Positions 44,023 to 51,689 of a DNA stretch of 64,000 nt are shown here, one piece after another. The notes beneath the pieces were generated by a model. It was not told the origin of the DNA, did not search any database, and saw nothing but the letters and a program-made list of their open reading frames with translations. Source of the stretch: Hyphomicrobiales bacterium. Lineage in GTDB: Bacteria > Pseudomonadota > Alphaproteobacteria > Rhizobiales > Rhizobiaceae. The stretch is from NCBI GenBank assembly GCA_900466005.1, contig UEGQ01000001.1:248001-312000 (forward strand). Reading direction: 5' to 3'. The first letter of the stretch is position 1, and the number at the start of each line of letters is the position of its first letter. The position numbers and the translations under genes are program-made.

Positions 44023-44345
44023 CCGAACACGTCGCCCCCATCACCATTATCGGCTTCTAACTGCGCCAGCAGCGCGCGCCGATCTCTCTCCAACTGATCG
44101 CCCACGGCCTTGAGTTCAGCGGCTGTCATCTCGTGCAACTGCTTTTCTTGCCCCTGCGGTCCCGCCGCGAAAAGGCTGTTGGCTCGCATCAACGACGATG
44201 ACGCGGTAGCGCGTGCATTTGCCGGCGCCGATTTGTCCTCACAGATGCTGATTGCCGCATCCACACAAGCCTCCAGGCCTCTAGTTCTGAGCTTGTGTAG
44301 CGCCCGCGTGCGTGCGGCTGTCTCTTCCTCGTTTTCGAAGTTCAC
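44019..44345 (-). CDS. Small phage-type protein downstream of HGG-motif gene
   Basis: A 108-residue, Ala-rich helical protein (LHKLRTRGLEACVDAAISIC, then APANARATASSSLMRANSLF). The Ala-rich helical stretch resembles the N-terminal part of some small terminase or portal-associated proteins, but no assignment is safe. It overlaps the gene upstream by ATGA and is the last gene of the leftward replication operon. Confidence 0.5.
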   Translation of the reverse strand: MNFENEEETAARTRALHKLRTRGLEACVDAAISICEDKSAPANARATASSSLMRANSLFAAGPQGQEKQLHEMTAAELKAVGDQLERDRRALLAQLEADNGDGGDVFG

Positions 44346-44926
44346 GAAAATACCCCTTCATCGTTCTGTTGCTGTTCAGCCTGGACCATCGCCCGATACC
44401 GATCGCGCTCGGCCTCCAGGAAGGCCGCTTGCGCCTGAAGCGCCTTGATCTCATCAGAGACCGGCCGCGGCTCGGCGTTCTCGATCCGCTGCCGAAGCTC
44501 TTTCGCCTGCTGTCTGTCTTGCCTCTTGCGGGCTCGGGCCGCTGCCGGGCCGGGCTGGTGCGTTCGATGCCAGTGCTCGTGCGCGGCGCGTTGTTCCGGG
44601 CTCATCTTGGCGCGGCGCTTCGCCTGGGCTTTCTTGTCCCGCTCGATCTGCTGGAGCTTACGCTGCAATTTCGCTTCAGCGTCGGACGCATCGCCATTGG
44701 GAAACAGATGCCGGTGATAGTCCGCGCCTTTGCCTGTTCGGCCGCCGTGAAAATGGCAGCGGCCATTCTCCTTTGCGAGCTGCTGGCACGGCTCCCCATC
44801 TCTCTTCCTGCGGGCGCCGCATTTGGGCAGCGTCTCACGCTTCGCGTTCCATCGCTTGATGGCCTCGCGGCTGATCATTCGCCACTGTGTCGATTGGCGC
44901 CACGCGCTCAGTCGGTCGCTCTTCAC
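44342..44926 (-). CDS. HGG-motif phage protein
   Basis: A 194-residue protein. The N-terminal third holds CGARRKRDGEPCQQLAKENG followed by RCHFHGGRTGKG, the Cys/His set of the HGGxxxG family common in phages and islands, probably zinc-binding. The rest is a very basic charged helix (QRKLQQIERDKKAQAKRRAK) and a coiled-coil-like C-terminus. It overlaps its neighbours by ATGA on both sides. DNA or RNA binding is likely; the role is unknown. Confidence 0.7.
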   Translation of the reverse strand: MKSDRLSAWRQSTQWRMISREAIKRWNAKRETLPKCGARRKRDGEPCQQLAKENGRCHFHGGRTGKGADYHRHLFPNGDASDAEAKLQRKLQQIERDKKAQAKRRAKMSPEQRAAHEHWHRTHQPGPAAARARKRQDRQQAKELRQRIENAEPRPVSDEIKALQAQAAFLEAERDRYRAMVQAEQQQNDEGVFS

Positions 44927-45297
44927 AGCGCACCTCCGACAAGGTTCATTGAGGTATCGAAGATTGAGCGCTCAAGATCAGGGGTGTCCCGATCGCTACA
45001 GAAGCGAACGTAGACAGATTGTCTGGCCTCGCGACCCCTAAAGCCCAAGGGGTGGAGGCGGCAGCGCGGCTGGCGCGCGGCGCAGCCTCTCCCCCGTAGG
45101 GGTGCAATTCTGCGCAAGCAATTCTGCGCACCCGCAAACCCCTGCGCAGCAAGGAGTTTTGCGCAATTCTGCGCAATTTCGCGCACTCCAACTTCGCGCA
45201 AAGCTCTGCGCAATGATTTCAATGACTTAACATGATTTGCGCAAGATTGCGCGCGAAGCTTTGCGCAAGATCTGCGCACTGTGTTAGCCCGTCTCAT
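44923..45297 (-). CDS. Possible coupled ORF overlying the TGCGCA repeats
   Basis: A 124-codon frame overlaps the helicase stop (45294-45297) and the HGG gene start (44923-44926) by ATGA at both ends, as genes in this operon do. However, its first half is simply the repeat array translated (SCAKLR, SCANH, NCAKLLA, NCLRRIA). The C-terminal part (VYVRFCSDRDTPDLERSIFD) looks more like real protein. It may be a genuine gene in which an origin is embedded, or a frame maintained only for translational coupling. Confidence 0.4.
   Translation of the reverse strand: MRRANTVRRSCAKLRAQSCANHVKSLKSLRRALREVGVREIAQNCAKLLAAQGFAGAQNCLRRIAPLRGRGCAARQPRCRLHPLGFRGREARQSVYVRFCSDRDTPDLERSIFDTSMNLVGGAL
45111..45278. 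repeat. TGCGCA iteron-like array, candidate replication origin
   Basis: Nine exact TGCGCA palindromes (starting 45111, 45125, 45143, 45160, 45170, 45207, 45238, 45262, 45273) and three one-base variants (45180, 45195, 45248) occur within 168 bases. Several share the longer context ATTCTGCGCA or TTGCGCAA. The array starts just beyond the 3' end of the prim-pol/helicase gene. Clustered short repeats beside a replication protein gene are typical of iteron origins, as in P4-type satellites and plasmids. Function is inferred. Confidence 0.7.
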
Positions 45298-48014
45298 TCG
45301 AATACTCCCGCATCTGGTGAAGCCTTCGCGGACACTTTGTCTGGAATGACAATGTAACCCTGCACCTTCTGTCGTTGATCATTCTTGCCAATCACGTCGA
45401 ACCTGATCGCTCCACGCGCCTCCAGGCGATGCAGCGCATTGGTGATGTCGTCCGTTGAGAACGCTGCCAGGATGTCGGGCGCTCGCCGCTCAAGCACCCT
45501 CGGGGCGAAGTGGACGCTACGGGGCTTGTCCGACATCGGGACGCCGGGCATCTCAAGCAGGGCCGAAACAACCGCGCTTTCTGCGGCGTCGTTAAGGCTC
45601 GGAATAGCACCAGATGCGCTTGCATCACGAAGGACCGCAGGAGCGCTGCCGGCGAGCACGTCGAACGCGCCGCGGTTCCAGCGCAGCTTCAGCCCGGCGC
45701 CCTTCGCCCCATAGTTCAGCTTCATGTTTGTGAGCTGCCGGATATCGCCGCTCTTGGCCTTGCCTGGGTACTGGAGATACAGGCGGGAGCGAGAGGCGTT
45801 ATTCCAGCCCGTCGAACCGGAGGTGCCATCACCTGAACTCTTGCCGGCGGCGGACGGATGGCCGAGCGCGATCACAGAGCCGCCAATCGAACGGCCCAAG
45901 CCACCAAGGAAGCGCTTCACGAAGTCGTTGACCAGCACGCGATCGATTTCGGAGCCCGCGTAGATGTCGGCGATCGTGTCGAGGATCAGCACATCAGCAT
46001 CGAAGGCAATCGCATCCTCGCGGATCTGGTGCCAGAATGCCGTCTTGGCGAGCGTCTGGCTTTTCCGGTCGAAGGTCGCAATGAAGTTGTCCTGAAAGTT
46101 CCTCGACACCAGGCGCAAGTTGCCAAGCTCGGAGAGACTGACGCCGAGCGAACGGTTGATATCGAGCTGGCGACGGTGGAGCTCGGCCGCGCTGTCTTCG
46201 CAGAAAATGCACATCACGCGCGCCGGGCGGGTGATCTGGCCTAGCCAGCTTCGGCCCGTTGCCGCTGCCGTCGCGTACTGGTGCGCCAGCAGCGTTTTGC
46301 CGATGCCGCCGTCTCCATAGAGCAAGGTGACTTCGCCGCGCGGTATCCAGCCCTCAACCTCCCACTCGCGGGGAAGCGGCTCGACGCCCTGCCAATCCCG
46401 GCTAGGATCGATCCATCCCAACGGCGGCAATTCAGATACGGCCTTCGGAGCGTGCTCGACGGCCTGGGGCTCCGCGTAGAAGCCCTCTGCAATCAATTCC
46501 TCAACCTTGGCAACGGACAGACCGCTGTCGCTCAGAGTGGCCCATCGATCGACCAGGCTTGTGAACGTGGCCGGATTGGATATCCGCAGAGATGCCAGCA
46601 GCCCGCCATTTTCGCGGATGTCGTCAGCGTCCCATGATCCCGGCTCCCGCTTGCCGAAGCCTTGCCAATCGACAAACTCAAAGACGCGGGCAATCTCCAG
46701 CTCGGCCGCCTTGTACCCCATGGCCTGGGCAACGGTGAGAGACGCGCTTTTCCAATCGGTCGAGCCCGCATAGGTCGGGAAGTTATCGGAGCCGAGCCGG
46801 CGGCAAAGCCATGTTACGGCCTGCGCTGGAGAGGGGCGCCGGGCGCTGTCTTCGGCAACCTCGTAAACCTCGCCATCTCCGGGCCGGTATTCCGGCGAGC
46901 CGCCGAAGTGGATTTCGCCGTCGTCATCGATCTCGCCGAACTCGCAAATCAGGCTGATGGGATTGTGCGCGCGGCGCGTTCCCCAATCGTAGATGCCATC
47001 AGGGTAGATCGTGAGATCTTCCTCAAGCTCGCGGTCCAGGTGATCGGCGCCGATCCGCAATTCGCCTTCGTCGTTGCCGACGTTCAGGCCGAGCCCAAGC
47101 ACATCGGGCAGCCAATCCCTTTTGCGCTCCAGCGCTGCGCGCGTGATCGGGTCGCGCACCTTTGCCGAGACCGCGCCGGGCTTGCGGGAGGGCTTCACGT
47201 TGACCGCATAGCCAAGAGCTTCTGCCCTCTCCCTGATACGGGCGAAGATGGCCGAAACGCCCTGTTCATCGACCGACGGCAGATCGGACAGATTGTGTTC
47301 GGTGAGCGTGCTCATCTGCGGAACGCCGCTTTCGTGCATACCGCTGACAACGACTTGCTGGCCCGTCGCCAAGAACTCCAGTTGATGCCGGTGGCCGGCG
47401 GCCTCGAAGGTCATCACCTCCTTGTAAAGTTCATCCTCGGTTCGGGCGAAATAGACGGCGCTGGTCGAGTTGGATCGCTCACGGCGCGGCATGCCATGCG
47501 GTGACATTCCGAAGCGCTCGGCTAAGACGTTGCGGATATCAGCGGCAAGCCGGCGCGCCTGCACATCGTGGGGCGCCGTTGACGACGGGTCCACCTTGAT
47601 ATCGCTGTCGAAGGCGACAAGGCCGAAGCCGGTGCGAATGCCAATCCCGGTTTCGGCCGGCAATGTCTTCCAAGTTCCGAGATCGATCGACGGGGCGTTC
47701 GTCCAGTTCCAGGCGTTGCGCCAGTTCGTGCCGTTCCACTCGCCGGGAACCTTGCCATTTGCGGGGCGGGACTGCCCGCTGACATACGCGCCGCAGGGGG
47801 CGAGCGGCAGCATCAGGTTGCCATATCCGCGGGCGTTGAGCGCTCTGGCGCGCTGATGTACGGGAAGCAACTCAGGGGGCGCCGGTTCAGGTTTTATCGC
47901 GGCTGTTGCGGGAGGCTGCGGCGGTTCGGATTTCGGCGGGTGCGTGGCACTTCTGGCCTGAACGGCGTCCGCGAGAGAATTGCCGTTTTGGCTTCCTTGG
48001 TGTATATTGACCAT
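45294..48014 (-). CDS. Prim-pol / RepA-type helicase fusion protein
   Basis: A 906-residue replication protein. Residues ~55-240 form a primase-polymerase domain with the acidic pair in GLVAFDSDIK (D136, D138) and HQLEFLATGQQVVVSG. A middle region (~395-520) resembles primase C-terminal parts. Residues ~540-790 are a RecA-like helicase (AAA_25) with Walker A YGDGGIGKT (566-574), Walker B ADVLILDTIAD and a following ALGHPSAAGKSSGDGTSGST loop. The C-terminus is a winged-helix-like tail. This combination replicates satellites and plasmids from their own origin. It is flanked by an HTH gene upstream and TGCGCA repeats downstream. Confidence 0.88.
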   Translation of the reverse strand: MVNIHQGSQNGNSLADAVQARSATHPPKSEPPQPPATAAIKPEPAPPELLPVHQRARALNARGYGNLMLPLAPCGAYVSGQSRPANGKVPGEWNGTNWRNAWNWTNAPSIDLGTWKTLPAETGIGIRTGFGLVAFDSDIKVDPSSTAPHDVQARRLAADIRNVLAERFGMSPHGMPRRERSNSTSAVYFARTEDELYKEVMTFEAAGHRHQLEFLATGQQVVVSGMHESGVPQMSTLTEHNLSDLPSVDEQGVSAIFARIRERAEALGYAVNVKPSRKPGAVSAKVRDPITRAALERKRDWLPDVLGLGLNVGNDEGELRIGADHLDRELEEDLTIYPDGIYDWGTRRAHNPISLICEFGEIDDDGEIHFGGSPEYRPGDGEVYEVAEDSARRPSPAQAVTWLCRRLGSDNFPTYAGSTDWKSASLTVAQAMGYKAAELEIARVFEFVDWQGFGKREPGSWDADDIRENGGLLASLRISNPATFTSLVDRWATLSDSGLSVAKVEELIAEGFYAEPQAVEHAPKAVSELPPLGWIDPSRDWQGVEPLPREWEVEGWIPRGEVTLLYGDGGIGKTLLAHQYATAAATGRSWLGQITRPARVMCIFCEDSAAELHRRQLDINRSLGVSLSELGNLRLVSRNFQDNFIATFDRKSQTLAKTAFWHQIREDAIAFDADVLILDTIADIYAGSEIDRVLVNDFVKRFLGGLGRSIGGSVIALGHPSAAGKSSGDGTSGSTGWNNASRSRLYLQYPGKAKSGDIRQLTNMKLNYGAKGAGLKLRWNRGAFDVLAGSAPAVLRDASASGAIPSLNDAAESAVVSALLEMPGVPMSDKPRSVHFAPRVLERRAPDILAAFSTDDITNALHRLEARGAIRFDVIGKNDQRQKVQGYIVIPDKVSAKASPDAGVFE

Positions 48015-48075
48015 ATCACTTGCTTTCGATGGACCCGAGACGCCCTGCCAGGCGCTCGGGTTTGCTTTTTCGGGG

Positions 48076-48309
48076 CTATCCGTTGTTGATCACAAGCCGG
48101 AGCTTCGGCCTCGGCTTAGCGGCCGCCCGCGCCCTGAGCAGGACCGCGAGGCATTCCGCATCGACGAGTATTCGGCCTTCGCTGCGGTCGCTTTCGAGCT
48201 TGCCGCATTGGGCAAGGCTGCGAATGTGGCCGGCAGACCAGCCGGAACGTGCCACGGCTTCCCGGACCGTGACGTATTCGATAGGTGGCATTGTGCTGAT
48301 TGGGCGCAT
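48076..48309 (-). CDS. Small HTH DNA-binding protein
   Basis: A 77-residue protein with YVTVREAVARSGWSAGHIRS and AQCGKLESDRSEGRILVDAE, the HTH_17-like pattern (helix-turn-helix, then KL..R..GR.L.D). It lies between a 303-residue gene and the prim-pol helicase and is probably a regulator or excisionase-type factor of the island. A basic tail follows (RARAAAKPRPKLRL). Confidence 0.7.
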   Translation of the reverse strand: MRPISTMPPIEYVTVREAVARSGWSAGHIRSLAQCGKLESDRSEGRILVDAECLAVLLRARAAAKPRPKLRLVINNG

Positions 48310-48339
48310 GGTCGTCTCCTGTGTTGCGAACGAAGAGGG

Positions 48340-49251
48340 TCAGCCTGCGGAGTTGGCACTTCTACCCCCGCTTTGGGGTGTGCCAGGAGCGAACGCGTTC
48401 AGGTCTTCAAGCACCCACTCGCGTAGGCCGATGGCCGCGTCGATCGCTCGGGCGAGGTCAGCCCCGTATAGTCCAGCGAAGCGCTTGCTCGCTCTAGCCT
48501 TGGCGTAGCAGCGTTCGAATGACCCCATAGGCCAGGCAATGAGCTTCTCGAACAGGACCGGCCACATATACCCGTCTTCCTTGTCGAGCATCCGGGCCAG
48601 CCTACGACCGAAGACCATCCAGTCGTAGACGCCGCAGTCCCACACATGAGGCATTCCCTTGATCCGCACACGCTCAAACTCGCGCCGATGCCGGGCAGCG
48701 ATAGTCTCGACGTCATCGAACAGGCCGTGACTTTCGACGGCATCGCGAACGTTCTTGATACTCAGACGGTGGCTGGCTTCAGACTTCGGAATGCCGTCAC
48801 GCAGATGATCGGCCGTCATGGAATAGATGGCGTTCTTTGACGCCGTAGGGTATTGGCCTTTGATGCCCGCGGCCACGAAAGCGATGATCGTGCGGCTCGG
48901 TCTCAGCGGTAGGTGCGCCGGCACATCGCGGCGCCGGTTACCCTTCTTCGGGCGAGGCGTCAGCAACTCGTCCAGCCTGTCCGCGAGATCCCGAGCGACA
49001 ATTTCGTTTCGGTAGGCCGCGAATTCAACGCTAGCGAAGTAGTCGATTGTTTCGGGGGCAGTTGCCCCCAATCGGGCCGCTACATTGGCGTGGATCTGGG
49101 TCTTTATGCAGGCCTCTAGGTCGACGTCGACCCGATACGATTTGTCAGCATCGGCTTCGCACCAGATAATGATGCACTCTTCGAGGAATGCCTGACGGCT
49201 CTTGCGATGCGGCTTGAAGTACGAGCCGCCACTTCGCCGAGCGCCGGTCAT
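48340..49251 (-). CDS. Unknown protein of replication/regulation operon (303 residues)
   Basis: A soluble, charged protein starting MTGARRSGGSYFKPHRKSRQ. It contains ATAPETIDYFASVEFAAYRN, RLSIKNVRDAVESHGLFDDV and YDWMVFGRRLARMLDKEDGY. No domain was recognised. It overlaps the AlpA-like gene by ATGA and is followed by the HTH and helicase genes, suggesting a part in island replication or control. Confidence 0.6.
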   Translation of the reverse strand: MTGARRSGGSYFKPHRKSRQAFLEECIIIWCEADADKSYRVDVDLEACIKTQIHANVAARLGATAPETIDYFASVEFAAYRNEIVARDLADRLDELLTPRPKKGNRRRDVPAHLPLRPSRTIIAFVAAGIKGQYPTASKNAIYSMTADHLRDGIPKSEASHRLSIKNVRDAVESHGLFDDVETIAARHRREFERVRIKGMPHVWDCGVYDWMVFGRRLARMLDKEDGYMWPVLFEKLIAWPMGSFERCYAKARASKRFAGLYGADLARAIDAAIGLREWVLEDLNAFAPGTPQSGGRSANSAG

Positions 49252-49490
49252 TGCGCCGCCTTCTCGCCACGACCCGGCTCGCCGGCCGCCGGCACTTCCT
49301 TGATCGTTTCCAGATATCCGATCAGTGAAGGTGTCTTCACCACGGTCTTGTTGCCGACCTTTGCGAAGGTCAGTTTCCCGGTAGCCTGAAGGCGGTAGAG
49401 GCCTGAGCGAGATATTCCCAGGAGATCAGCGGCGACGCGGAGCGGAAGAAGGGGCTTCTGAGCCCACGGAATTTGATGCGAGATCGTCAT
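49248..49490 (-). CDS. AlpA/excisionase-like HTH protein
   Basis: An 80-residue protein with the helix-turn-helix LRVAADLLGISRSGLYRLQA and TGKLTFAKVGNKTVVKTPSL, the standard HTH_17 pattern of phage AlpA and Xis proteins. It is the first gene of the leftward operon at the right end of the island, 411 bases from the tRNA junction. It likely controls excision or the replication operon. Confidence 0.75.
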   Translation of the reverse strand: MTISHQIPWAQKPLLPLRVAADLLGISRSGLYRLQATGKLTFAKVGNKTVVKTPSLIGYLETIKEVPAAGEPGRGEKAAQ

Positions 49491-49901
49491 CGAGACGCCC
49501 TTTCATGGCGGGCGCCTATTCGGCCCCGCTTTAACGGTTATCGGTGGCCATCGCTATCTTCCTGTTCTTCCGGTTCATACAAATCATCAGCGCAACGGTG
49601 AGGGACACACTGACCTAAGCTGAACCAGTTCGCAAGGCATAAAATCGGGCTATCTTATTCAAAACGTAAGACAATTAGCGCTTTGGAGTACCGTAAGCCG
49701 CTGGCTTGATTGAGATAATCCGGCCCCGTTCTGGACGGAAAAAATCTGCATCTTTTCCGTCACGCGCCTGGATCGTCCCGCGCGGTCAAACTGAGAGCGG
49801 GCCGGGCAAACTGCGGACATCCTAACGCAGTGCGCGAGTTAGGGTGAACGTTGGGGCGAAGCCCCATAACGTCGAAATTCGTCAATGATTTCAATGTGAA
49901 G
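49491..49901. other. Island right-end non-coding region
   Basis: About 410 bases between the AlpA-like gene and the tRNA junction. It must include the leftward operon promoter, though no box pair is clear. CCTAAC (49821-49826) and GTTAGG (49838-49843) form a short inverted repeat, the right arm being part of the 23-bp end repeat. CGTAAG occurs twice (around 49667 and 49693). These may be integrase/excisionase sites. Confidence 0.45.
49838..49860 (+). repeat. Right copy of 23-bp island-end repeat
   Basis: GTTAGGGT-N4-GTTGGGGCGAA matches 27419-27441 at 19 of 23 positions, in the same orientation and spacing. It lies 41 bases inside the tRNA-side boundary. Confidence 0.6.
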
Positions 49902-49915
49902 TGGCGGAGAGGGTG
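49902..49915 (+). repeat. attR: 14-bp repeat inside tRNA-Ser
   Basis: TGGCGGAGAGGGTG is identical to attL at 27285-27298. On the minus strand it is the encoded CCA, discriminator G, acceptor strand and first T-arm bases of the tRNA. Integration therefore keeps the tRNA intact on this side. Confidence 0.8.
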
Positions 49916-49991
49916 GGATTCGAACCCACGATACGGTTGCCCGTATGCCGCATTTCGAGTGCGGTGCTTTCGACCACTCAGCCACCTCTCC
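49902..49991 (-). tRNA. tRNA-Ser(CGA)
   Basis: A 90-base class II tRNA on the minus strand. Acceptor GGAGAGG pairs with CCTCTCC. The anticodon stem CCGCA/TGCGG encloses loop CTCGAAA, with anticodon CGA reading UCG serine codons. A long variable arm and a T-arm GTGGG-TTCGAAT-CCCAC follow. Discriminator G and CCA are encoded (49905-49902). Its 3' end is the island integration site. Confidence 0.97.
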
Positions 49992-50027
49992 GGTCACACT
50001 GGTCGGCGCGATTTGTGCGCGGGCTGT

Positions 50028-50057
50028 CTCATAGCGGCGAAAATCCGGGCTGACAAG
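50028..50057 (-). promoter_or_regulatory. Probable tRNA-Ser promoter
   Basis: On the minus strand TTGTCA (50057-50052) and TATGAG (50033-50028) are 18 bases apart and end 36 bases before the tRNA. They fit a housekeeping sigma-factor promoter of rhizobial type. Confidence 0.5.
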
Positions 50058-50089
50058 GGTGAATATCAAATGGCGCAAAGCTTTTGTCT

Positions 50090-50118
50090 TGACAGTTTTT
50101 TGCGCCTCACGTATGCGG
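50090..50118 (+). promoter_or_regulatory. Probable rplU-rpmA promoter
   Basis: CTTGACA with the TTGACA hexamer at 50090-50095, then 17 bases and TATGCG at 50113-50118. The leader to rplU would be about 165 bases, long enough to hold regulatory structure, although none is obvious. Confidence 0.5.
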
Positions 50119-50290
50119 GCGGTGAATTAGGCATGGGCTACTGTGCCTTGATTTCTCTCGCCCTACGGGCAGGGTTTCGCCGGCAGGCATGAAAGGTTCT
50201 TCCGGAACCGAACAAGCCCGCTCCATCCGACTGGCAAAAAGACGGCCGTCCCGCAGGGGCAGAGCCGGAACGAACATGAAAGGATAAAAA

Positions 50291-50605
50291 ATGTTCGCAG
50301 TCATCAAGACCGGCGGTAAGCAGTACCGCGTTGCAGCCAATGACGTGCTGACCATCGAAAAGCTGGAAGCCGCCGCTGGCGACAAGATCGAATTCACCGA
50401 AGTTCTCGTGATCGGCGAAGGCGCCGATGCCAAGATCGGTGTTCCCTTCGTGAAGGGTGCCAGCGTCAAGGCTGAAGTCGTAGAGCATAACCGTGGCAAG
50501 AAGGTCATCGCCTTCAAGAAGCGCCGCCGCCAGAACTCCAAGCGTTCGCGCGGCCATCGCCAGCACCACACGGTCGTCCGCATCACGGACATCGTCGCGG
50601 CTTAA
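50291..50605 (+). CDS. rplU: 50S ribosomal protein L21 (bL21)
   Basis: A 104-residue protein with the full bL21 pattern: [20 protein letters not shown], then [19 protein letters not shown] and the basic C-terminal [20 protein letters not shown]. It binds 23S rRNA in the large subunit. It is followed by rpmA after 36 bases, the usual order. Confidence 0.98.
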   Translation: MFAVIKTGGKQYRVAANDVLTIEKLEAAAGDKIEFTEVLVIGEGADAKIGVPFVKGASVKAEVVEHNRGKKVIAFKKRRRQNSKRSRGHRQHHTVVRITDIVAA

Positions 50606-50641
50606 CGGTTCACGGGTACTCAGGTTTAAAGGAGAAGTCCA

Positions 50642-50914
50642 ATGGCACACAAAAAAGCTGGCGGTTCCTCGCGCAACGGTCGCGATTCCGAATCCAAGCG
50701 CCTTGGCGTGAAGAAGTTCGGCGGCGAAGTCGTCATTCCAGGCAACATTATCGTTCGTCAGCGTGGCACGCAGTGGCATCCCGGCGCCAACGTCGGCATG
50801 GGCAAGGACCACACCCTCTTTGCACTCGCCGCCGGTAATGTCGCCTACCGTACGAAGGCCAATGGCCGCGTGTACGTGTCGGTCATGCCGAAAACGGCAG
50901 AAGCAGCGGAATAA
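50642..50914 (+). CDS. rpmA: 50S ribosomal protein L27 (bL27)
   Basis: A 90-residue protein beginning [20 protein letters not shown], then [20 protein letters not shown]. The flexible N-terminus reaches toward the peptidyl transferase centre. AAAGGAG precedes the ATG. Co-transcribed with rplU and followed by a strong terminator. Confidence 0.98.
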   Translation: MAHKKAGGSSRNGRDSESKRLGVKKFGGEVVIPGNIIVRQRGTQWHPGANVGMGKDHTLFALAAGNVAYRTKANGRVYVSVMPKTAEAAE

Positions 50915-50983
50915 GCCGGTAACGCTCTAAAACAGCCGGCGTCGCATCGACCCGGCTGGACGTAACAGGTTCAGAAAAAGCCG

Positions 50984-51017
50984 AAAGGGGAGATGGGACG
51001 CCACCCACCTCCCCTTT
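50984..51017 (+). terminator. Rho-independent terminator after rpmA
   Basis: AAAGGGGAGATGGG pairs with CCCACCTCCCCTTT around a short loop, with one mismatch, and is followed by TTTCTTTT. It separates the ribosomal operon from the acetyltransferase genes. Confidence 0.85.
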
Positions 51018-51053
51018 TCTTTTGCGCTTTTAAACTCCAAGGAGGACTGAACC

Positions 51054-51689
51054 ATGCAAAGTGAGCTGTTACGGGACGACCAGTGCCGGTCGCCCAAGGA
51101 CCGGCTGAGGCCGGATCGGTTAAGGAGCGATTGCCCCGTCCTGTTGTCGCAGAGGCTCGTCATGCGCGCGCCCCACGAAGAAGACATCGACGCTCTTTCC
51201 CATCTCGCCAACAACGCCGCCGTCGCGACCATGGTGTCGCGGATGCCCCATCCCTACACGGCAAAAGACGCCGCCGACTTCGTGCGACGCTCCAATCTCG
51301 GCGAGATCGGCAAGTGCGTCTATGCGATTACGAAGACGGAAAAAGGCACGTTCCTGGGGTGCTGCGGGCTGGAGCCGCATCAGAACGATCCCGAAACGCT
51401 CGAGATCGGCTACTGGCTAGGCCAGCCTTACTGGAACCAGGGCTACGCAACCGAGGCGGCACATGCGCTCATCGATATGGCCTTCCGTACCCGGGAGATC
51501 CGCTTCATAGACGCCCGCTGCCGTGTAACCAACATCGGCTCCCGGCGCGTGATCCAGAAATGCGGCTTCCAGTTTCAGGGTTCGGGAATGGTCGGAAGTC
51601 TGGCGCTCGGCGGCATGGTACCGGTCGAGTGGTACCGGCTGGATCGCAAGACCTGGATGTCTCTGAAGAGCTGGGGGGAAATGCGATGA
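51054..51689 (+). CDS. GNAT N-acetyltransferase (RimJ/RimL-like)
   Basis: A 211-residue GNAT protein. Features are RLVMRAPHEEDIDALSHLAN, EIGYWLGQPYWNQGYATEAA (acetyl-CoA loop) and CRVTNIGSRRVIQKCGFQ. The RimJ/RimL type often acetylates protein N-termini; the substrate here is unknown. It is conserved between rpmA and obgE in rhizobia by my recollection of the synteny. It overlaps the next GNAT gene by ATGA. Confidence 0.9.
   Translation: MQSELLRDDQCRSPKDRLRPDRLRSDCPVLLSQRLVMRAPHEEDIDALSHLANNAAVATMVSRMPHPYTAKDAADFVRRSNLGEIGKCVYAITKTEKGTFLGCCGLEPHQNDPETLEIGYWLGQPYWNQGYATEAAHALIDMAFRTREIRFIDARCRVTNIGSRRVIQKCGFQFQGSGMVGSLALGGMVPVEWYRLDRKTWMSLKSWGEMR

Larger units (their letters stand above)
27285..49915. 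mobile_element. ~22.6-kb genomic island at tRNA-Ser(CGA)
   Basis: The segment is bounded by TGGCGGAGAGGGTG at 27285-27298 and 49902-49915. The right copy is the 3' end of the intact tRNA-Ser gene. A tyrosine integrase starts 145 bases inside the left end. Contents are phage-like and accessory genes: integrase, IS elements, virion-like proteins, serine recombinase, HTH proteins and a prim-pol helicase. Capsid, portal, large terminase, tail and conjugation genes are not seen. Best described as a satellite-like element or reduced prophage; the exact class is inferred. Confidence 0.85.

Noticed and set aside
45061..45290. CRISPR-like array
   Set aside because: The repeats are 6-base palindromes at irregular 10-37-base distances, with no long identical repeats, spacers of constant size or cas genes. 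Iterons explain them better.
27443..49490. Integrative and conjugative element
   Set aside because: No relaxase, coupling protein or type IV secretion genes are present.
49531..49551. Six-codon leader peptide (MATDNR) before the AlpA-like gene, with AGGAAG upstream
   Set aside because: Too short to support without conservation, and no attenuation structure is clear.
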